From the NCBI GenBank assembly GCA_009760855.2, contig WPIO01000002.1, positions 1,037,001 to 1,101,000 of the forward strand: DNA of 64,000 nucleotides, written 5' to 3'. Below the pieces are notes generated by a model. The model was not told the DNA's origin, searched no databases, and saw only the letters and a program-made list of their open reading frames with translations. A program made the position numbers and the translations under genes. The DNA is from Cristatella mucedo (lineage: Eukaryota > Bryozoa > Phylactolaemata > Cristatellidae). Below are positions 58,201-64,000 of the stretch, in pieces (position 1 is the first letter of the stretch; each line of letters starts with the position of its first letter).

Positions 58201-61065
58201 TAGCTTGAGGGCCTAGTAACCAGCGGCCTGAGTATTTTATATGCTTTTGCATGCTTGTCTTAGCATGATAGTTGTGTGCTTTTACATGCTTGCCTATGCA
58301 GGATACGTTGCTTTTCATTAACTATTGATTATTGCCTTTTTTGCAGCGAGTTGTGAAGTGCCTAAACAGAGGTCAAGTTCTGTTTGGATGCTATTCAAAA
58401 GGCTTATTATTATTATTATTATTATTATTAAGAGTAACTTGCATTACATTTATGACGATGCTTTGATAGCTACTAAACTAGATATGAGTTTTACTATATG
58501 AGTACTTAGTATGAGTCCGAGGGATGTTTAACGATATTAAAAAAACTTCCCCAAGCTTAAAGCTATGCTTGCTTGCTTGCCAAGCATTTTGCACCAGATC
58601 CAACATCAATCCCAGGCTAGTGCACCGATCCCCATTCGATCTCTGTCAGGATCTCATTCTAGACATAGGAATTCGTTATAAAAAGTGTGCAAACACAATA
58701 ATGGTCTTGCCTTGGCAAAATTTTAGGCATAAAGACAGCCAGATGACACACTGTATGCCAATTTTAAATGTAGAACTGGCAACTGTTAGTATAAAGCAAG
58801 TATATTGTGTTTATCACCTAGAGTTCTAGTGAAATTCTGAGTTCAGAGTACTGACCGAGCTTCATTCAGTAGTGCTTGTTCAGGACTGGTTAGCCATTCC
58901 AAAGCTTGATATAAAAAGTATTTCTACTAAGATATATTTTAATAATGTGGGAAGTCCCTGTCAATAAGCTTAAGCACCAAGAAGAAGTGCCCTTTGCTTG
59001 TCTGAGAAGTTGCTGGTTTTAGGACCTCATCTCATTTAGGACGTATTTCAAAAACTTGTCCGTCTTTTCTTGTCATATCAATGATGTCAAGTTATGGTTC
59101 TTTTCGTTTTCACTTGGCGCACTGACACTCTGGATTAGCGCCTTTTGATTTGCTGTCATAACTTCACAGAGAATTGTCTTTTTCTGCAGCAGCATCGAGC
59201 AAAACTCGTCTCATACATGGCTATGTAATGTATCTGCATGTAATGGCTACCCTTGGATGATCGAAAAAAAAATTCAGAGATCGTTCTACAAGCTTTGCAC
59301 TTTTTGCCCGATATAGCTGCTACTGCTTGCGAGCAGCTTGAACTTTAACCTTCTAGCCTTCTCAATGCAATCTTCAATGCCTCGCTTGCCCAACAAGCTT
59401 CTATGACTTCAAGAGTGCCTGTAAGGATTATGCAAAAAACTATGTTTCTGCCTGCAAGGATCATGCAAAAACAAACTATGTTTTGCACCCAATATTATGT
59501 TCATGCTATGCTCGTCCAGCCAAGATATCTTTTATAATTTATTGCTTCCGACTGATAATTGGTAACTGCTAAAAAAAAGTAGTCTATTCAAGCTGTTGTT
59601 CCCAAAATAAGCCAGAGACTTGCTGCGATACCTTCAGTAGCCTTCATACATGATTAGACATTGGAACAGCCCAGAATCAGAAGACTGCTGTAGATCTGGC
59701 TATCCAGGAATCTGATCCCGACTCTACATACCTTTGAGTTCGGTAATCCCACAAGAGCCTGACCGATCTTGTTTTGTAAGACCTGCTAGAAAGTTTGGAT
59801 TGTAGAAGCTAGGCTTGTCTGTCGCGAGCATCGCAGTTGCCACACGACACCACTTCTCGCCGACCTGCACTGGCTACCAGTCAAGCAACTGATCAACTTC
59901 AAAGTGTTGTCGCTCACTTGTATGTTCCTTCATTCCTTGGCTCCAGCCTACCTATCAGATCTACTCCCCCACCAGGCCAAGCATCGTACCATCTGCTTTT
60001 CAGAAATTTACCTATACCTCGTACAAACCTTAAATGCTTTGGAAACCGTGCATTTAGTTCGTATGCTCCCAAAGCCTGGAACTCACTTCCGACTTGTGGC
60101 ACGACATCCACTGACTTGACCACATTTAAAAAGAAGTTAAAAACACACCTATTTAGGACAGCATTTAGTGGATCCCTGTGATTCGTCTTTATGTGCTTAT
60201 GCGTGCTGACACTGTTGCATGCTGTCGCTAACCACACTTGCATGCTGACCCTCTGCATGTCACCCCTAACCATGCTAGTCATGTTGTTTATCAAGCATGA
60301 TACCACTCACCATTCGATCGTGTTTCCTTTGCAGCAAATGTAATCACCTAGAAAGAGATTGAGTTCTCTGAGAGCGCTTTATCAAGTCTATTATTATTAT
60401 CATTATGTCTACAGCTTGATTGCCAGCTTGTGTCGACACTCCATATGTCACGTGATATACCTAAACATCGGTGAGCCGTGATGGCGCACTAGTTAAGGCG
60501 GTTGCTTTTCATGACCTCGGTCCCGATGTCGTGGGTTTGAATCCTGCGGTGGGCGATCCTTTATCGCCACTGCAAACGGTGGGGATAGCCGTTAGGCTCT
60601 TTTGTTGCTATACAAAAGAGGCTGTTAAATCAGCTAATATGAAATTAAATTAAATTAAACATGCTGAGCGTGCATGTTTGTCACACAATTTAGTTTAAAT
60701 GCATTCAGCCAATGAGAAACATATGCTAGTAATCTTTCTAAGTCACAGGTGCATATGCCGTATGTTACCAATTTATTCACTTAAAATGTGTTCTGAAAAG
60801 GAGAAGCGTATGCCAGTAACATGTTCGAAGTCCCGTGCCTATGTTAAAGTTCTTAACCGGTTGACCCATATATTAATAGTGATGTACCACCAACCTCATC
60901 CAATCCAAATGGGTTTATTATGGCATTACTGTCGTGGGAATACATTTTAGGCATCATCAAATGACTCCTCTTATGATGGCTGCAAAAAAAGGCTATACCT
61001 CAGTAGCTGAGATGCTTATCAAAAATGGTGCGGAGCTGAACCGACAAGACAAACGTGGATGGACG
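52133..61065 (+). CDS. ASZ1: ASZ1/GASZ-like ankyrin protein, exons 1-5 (3' part missing)
   Basis: Coding exons 52133-52264, 55975-56155, 56813-56935, 57063-57180 and 60951-61065 join with matching phases into 223 codons without a stop. The N-terminus is acidic (LSDSEDDLVLGTE), as in GASZ. Ankyrin repeats start with LRGAVMKGNMDLVQQYLDQG, then GWTALMYAASDANLNLVKLL (vertebrate GASZ has GWTPLMYAAS), HTPLMVACQCSRGQAE and MTPLMMAAKKGYTSVAEMLI. Known GASZ proteins continue with more ankyrin repeats, a SAM domain and a C-terminal membrane anchor, and sit on mitochondria as scaffolds for piRNA production and transposon silencing in germ cells. Those parts were not found in 61066-64000 and probably lie to the right. 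Introns carry sense LINE fragments. Confidence 0.88.
53505..53737 (+). mobile_element. LINE-A-like 3' end in ASZ1 intron 1
   Basis: TACAGCATTTAGTGCATCTT, AAGTGTCTAGAAAGAGATTC, then ATTATTATTG. Confidence 0.7.
53740..55974. other. ASZ1 intron 1, unassigned
   Basis: AT-rich sequence without recognised repeat, exon or RNA gene. The 122-codon minus frame 53786-54154 shows no known features. Confidence 0.4.
55975..56155 (+). CDS. ASZ1: ASZ1 coding exon 2
   Basis: Acceptor TACTCAG ends at 55974. Starts GGFAQLPKVS, ends YLDQ plus one base before GTTAGT. Begins the ankyrin region. Confidence 0.85.
56813..56935 (+). CDS. ASZ1: ASZ1 coding exon 3
   Basis: Acceptor TTATTTTAAG ends at 56812. (G)VPVDSVTSTGWTALMYAAS and LLLKKGANFNFIK, then one base before GTTTGC. 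Confidence 0.9.
57063..57180 (+). CDS. ASZ1: ASZ1 coding exon 4
   Basis: Acceptor GTTCACCAG ends at 57062. (D)GHTPLMVACQCSRGQAEIG and AAELVAAGADVNARD, then two bases before the strong donor GTGAGTAT. Confidence 0.9.
57640..58432 (+). mobile_element. LINE-C/A-like fragment in ASZ1 intron 4
   Basis: ATTCTGCACTGGCTGCCTAT, CCAAAGCTTGGAACTCACTA, then a 3' UTR that resembles 4140-4400 (TTTTGCATGC; GAGTTGTGAAGTGCC) and a clean (TTA)n tail. Confidence 0.75.
58435..59785. other. ASZ1 intron 4, unassigned
   Basis: No repeat copy or exon recognised; TATGTTT/CATGCAAAAAC-type short duplications at 59425-59480. Confidence 0.4.
59790..60406 (+). mobile_element. LINE-A copy in ASZ1 intron 4
   Basis: ORF end (LADLHWLPVKQLINFKVLSL; KAWNSLPTCGTTSTDL; LFRTAFSGSL) with a frameshift, then a 3' UTR ending GAGCGCTTTATCAAG and (TTA)n. 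Same sense as the gene. Confidence 0.88.
60468..60645 (+). mobile_element. SINE-1 in ASZ1 intron 4
   Basis: Full 5' start GAGCCGTGATGGCGCACTAG, A-box TTAAGGCGGTTGC, B-box GGGTTTGAATCCTGC, body and CTGTTAAATCAGCTAA end. Confidence 0.9.
60951..61065 (+). CDS. ASZ1: ASZ1 coding exon 5
   Basis: Acceptor TACATTTTAG ends at 60950. Completes Trp, then HHQMTPLMMAAKKGYTSVA and LIKNGAELNRQDKRGWT; phase 0 donor GTAAGC. Confidence 0.9.
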
Positions 61066-61124
61066 GTAAGCTGACCTGAAGTTGGCTGTCATGCTTGGAA
61101 ATAGGAGCATTTTTTATATATAGT

Positions 61125-61376
61125 TCGTATTTAGTTCGTATGCTCCCAAAGCCTGGAACTCACTTCCGACTTGTGCGTGCTGACACTGTTGCATGTTGCC
61201 ACTAACCACACTTGCATGCTGACCCTGTGCATATCACCCCTAACCATGCTATTCATGTTGTTTATCAATCATGATATTACTCACCATTCAATCATGTTTC
61301 CCAATACAGCAAATGTAAAGCTCCTAGAAAGAGATTGAGTTCTCTGAGGGTGCTTTATCAAGTGCATTATTATGCA
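61125..61376 (+). mobile_element. LINE-A 3' end, internally deleted
   Basis: TTTAGTTCGTATGCTCCCAA then CTTGTGCGTGCTGACACTGT: the ORF end jumps to the 3' UTR without the intervening 100 bases. Ends GAGGGTGCTTTATCAAG. Confidence 0.8.
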
Positions 61377-61379
61377 TGT

Positions 61380-62330
61380 GTTGTTTTTGTTTTTCACACT
61401 GTCGGGCCATTGTTCGTTCCGAACCTGCCCTACAGCTGGTGGCAGTTTGTGATAGATGGATGTCCCCACAGATGCGGCCAATGCATGGATTTGGGCAGCA
61501 CTGCAGAGTCATCGTCTGTCTTCCACCACTCGTGAGCCTGCGGCTGCTTAGGCAGTCTGAGCCCTCGTAGGGTCTCCGCCCAGTGCTCGCAGGCTGCAAG
61601 AGACATACTCCCTCACACACTACCGATTTATTGGTTTACAGCCACAGGGCTTTCTGACTATTTTCTGCCTCTATAGTGGCCTTGACGTATGTAAGCTATC
61701 TGTTTATGAGCATGCCTGCTAATCATGCTATTGGGTAGCAGTCCAGCTTTCATTTGGCTTCAGAATGAAGATGAAGATGAAGTGGACAAAGCATTATATC
61801 TATAATGTGTTTTTGAGTTCATATTTCCATTTTTTTTCATATTCGATTGTCTGAGGATTTTTATATCTGCAGTTAATTTTATCTATGTGCCTTGCTACGA
61901 TTGGCTCGAAGTCATTTGCATGCCCCAAGATTTGTCAGTTAGAACACCTGCGGCTGGCTGCATTACTTGGCCTTTGACACCAATAATTGTTTCATCAGCT
62001 TACCTTTGGATAATGCACTAAGTAACTGTGCACACCCCACCCATTTGCTAGTAGGAATGCTGCAAAGCAAATATTCTGTTTTGAAACTGTTTAAAGATGA
62101 TCGAGCTTTTTTGTCCATGTCAGTACTCTACTGGTCAAGGCTGTGGATTGGCATTTGAAGCAATGTATTGCATGATCGCTCGATTTTAGATATCGGCCAG
62201 TTGGGAATAGTTTGGTCAAGGCCGATCCTTCGATCTCAGTCGTATCCTATCATCTGATTTCTAGCTGACTCAGCTTCGATGTGCTTGCTCACCTGGCAGC
62301 CTAACCAAGCAGCATAGATTGATGATATTT
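61380..62330. other. ASZ1 downstream intron, unassigned
   Basis: Searched by eye for the next ankyrin exon without success. Confidence 0.35.
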
Positions 62331-62334
62331 GTAA

Positions 62335-62475
62335 AAATCAAATTCACTTGTATAATGCCCTAAGAGAACTTAATCGCTCATTCAGGAGCTTCACTTATGC
62401 CACGGGGCTCGGGCCAACCACCTCGTCAGACCTCGGTACGAGCACCTTAACCACTGAGCCAAGCCAGTGTGAGTG
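62335..62475 (-). mobile_element. SINE-2 (inverted)
   Basis: AATTCACTTGTATAATGCCC, AGAGAACTTAATCGCTC, GGGGCTCGGGCCAACCACC, CACCTTAACCACTGAGCC. Confidence 0.8.
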
Positions 62476-63197
62476 TAACAACCAAATTAAGGGCAATTGC
62501 AATTGTTAAAATAAAATTTTTAACCTGCACTCCCTTCAGAAGAACTTGAGAGCTAGTAAGACAGTAAAACGATTACTCTCGTACGTGGATTTGTCATCTA
62601 ATATATTGCCATCACACCTGGTCATGCTAATCCACATTGCAAGTAAAACGGCAGCTGTAACTCACAAGGCCCTTACGGTAGGTGAGACTTGGTTGTCTAT
62701 CTGAATTACTCGAAGTATTGTTATAAAAAAGAAACCTTTATCATTAGTGATTCTTTGCATCTGACCATGTGTCTATATTGGTGTAACAACAGCTGGTTGC
62801 AAAAATAAATCCTCAAGTGACTGCCCTATATTAGGGTGCGCCTTGCCAGAGTGTAAATAAGGGTATTTTAATTAGGGTCTTTCTCAGTATGTTCTTATGG
62901 CCGCTGGTACAAATCAGCCATGCTCTAAGTGGTGTGCTTATATGCTCTTCTTTTTTGGTTTCCTGTTTTGAGTTTCATTTGGCGTATTCTTTTGTTTTTT
63001 TCTGATCAACAAAAGCTTGATTTTCTTAGTGCTTAGGAAAACCGGAAATAGAGAAAGCTGCTTTTTTTTATTACTTGCCCTGTTATAGCTAACTTTCGAC
63101 ACTCGAGTTGTTACATCTTACAAGTGCAAGCAAAATTCTGTGCTTGGAGAGAACGGTAAGGATTTTCTCTAAGTATATTAAGTCAAGCTGCGGTTTG

Positions 63198-63385
63198 AGC
63201 CGTGATGGCACACTAGGTAAGGCGGTTGCTTTCACGACCTTTGTCCCGAGGTCGTCGTGGGTTCGATTCCTGCGGTGGGCGATCCTTTATCGCCACTGCA
63301 AGCGGTGGTGATAGCCGTAAAGGCTTTTCTGTCGCTATACAAAAGAGGCTGTTTAATCAGCTAGGATTAAAATTAAAATTTTAGG
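63198..63385 (+). mobile_element. SINE-1, well preserved
   Basis: GAGCCGTGATGGCACACTAG, GGGTTCGATTCCTGCGGTGG, AAGCGGTGGTGATAGCCGTA, AGGCTGTTTAATCAGCTAGG, then a (TTAAAA) tail. Confidence 0.92.
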
Positions 63386-63514
63386 CAGCACATTTATCCA
63401 AAGTAGTAGCATTCCCTATTATTGACTCCCAACAGCGGAAATGAACTGGTACCGGAACCTAGCATAAAGATTCAAGTGATATTTCACATTTTTTTTACTA
63501 ACCATGATGCGTTA

Positions 63515-63650
63515 TATACAATTCATTGTTATAGCACCCTATGAGAAATTAGTCTCTATCCAGGTGCTTTACTTATGCCGAAGAACTCGAGCCCACAGCC
63601 TTGATCGTTAGAGGTAAGCACCGTACCCGTGGGCCAAACTGGGGCCGGCT
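63515..63650 (-). mobile_element. SINE-2 (inverted)
   Basis: AATTCATTGTTATAGCACCC, GTCTCTATCCAGGTGCTTTA, ACTCGAGCCCACAGCC. Confidence 0.75.
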
Positions 63651-64000
63651 CTAGAGGTTTGTAGCAACCATTGCTTATCGTTTATCATTCATGTAAGGCT
63701 GAAATAACATGCAAGCAGATCAGCAGCAAGATAATCATCAAATCAGCTGCCTTGTTTTGGTTTTACTTGAGCTCGCTTACATACCTACTTGCTCTGTGAG
63801 CTATTAGTCTTATGATTTTGCACTGTCTGATAATTTTTTTTAAGTCGAAGGAGCATGTGGAAGAAATACCATGTCCAATGCACATGGATGCTGGACCTCT
63901 AGCTACAATGAATTGCTTGCTGTAGTGGCATGTTAGCAGTAGGATTCGAGATAAAACTTATGTTCTTCTGATTAAGCTCAATTCCAAGGTGCTTAAGCTG

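Noticed and set aside
61066-64000. Search for ASZ1 exon 6
   Set aside because: No ankyrin-like sequence with usable splice sites was found; the text near 62640-62690 has repeat-like wording and stops.

Overview
This is a window of nuclear genome from an invertebrate animal, most likely a bilaterian. The evidence is spliced protein-coding genes with GT-AG introns of up to about 6 kb, clear homologues of animal genes (RBM45, BAMBI, eIF4B, ASZ1/GASZ), many 5'-truncated non-LTR retrotransposon copies ending in (ATT)n or (TACAT)n tails, two tRNA-derived SINE families and long GA/TA/GT microsatellites. BAMBI and ASZ1 together argue for Bilateria. I cannot name the phylum from this sequence alone; a marine invertebrate outside the insects is only a guess.

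Layout. (1) 1-14.5 kb, minus strand: the first six coding exons of an RBM45 homologue (three RRM domains begun, the rest beyond the left edge). Its introns hold LINE tails, a broken Ty3/gypsy reverse transcriptase, a SINE and a 13-bp minisatellite touching a splice acceptor. (2) 14.5-20.3 kb: intergenic, with a pogo/Tc1-like DNA transposon relic, a perfect 35-bp palindrome and SINEs. (3) 20.3-32.0 kb, plus strand: a complete three-exon BAMBI homologue, a decoy receptor that damps TGF-beta/BMP signalling. A large CpG-rich block with AT-rich homeodomain/forkhead-like islands fills its first intron. (4) 32-41 kb: intergenic, with the two best-preserved LINE-A copies facing each other and one unassigned candidate exon. 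(5) 41.1-42.9 kb, minus strand: an uninterrupted eIF4B gene whose DRYG-type region is a tandem array of G[F/Y]DDGPRR units. (6) 43-52 kb: a repeat field with LINE-B copies, one split by a solo LTR that has a perfect 5-bp target duplication. (7) 52.1-61.1 kb, plus strand: the first five coding exons of an ASZ1/GASZ homologue (acidic N-terminus and four ankyrin repeats; the SAM and membrane-anchor parts are not in view). ASZ1 is a mitochondrial-surface scaffold for piRNA production; here it carries several sense-strand LINE fragments in its introns and one just upstream of its start codon.

The four genes are not functionally linked in any obvious way; this is an ordinary animal gene neighbourhood with heavy retroelement load. 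I found no prokaryotic-style operon, CRISPR array or clearly new multi-gene system. The most interesting signals are structural: shared 3' tails between SINE-2 and LINE-A, a base-paired body in SINE-1, fold-back repeats, a GC-AG intron, a possible cassette exon in BAMBI and the homogenised eIF4B repeat. All exon borders were derived by hand from reading frame, phase and splice consensus; none has transcript support.
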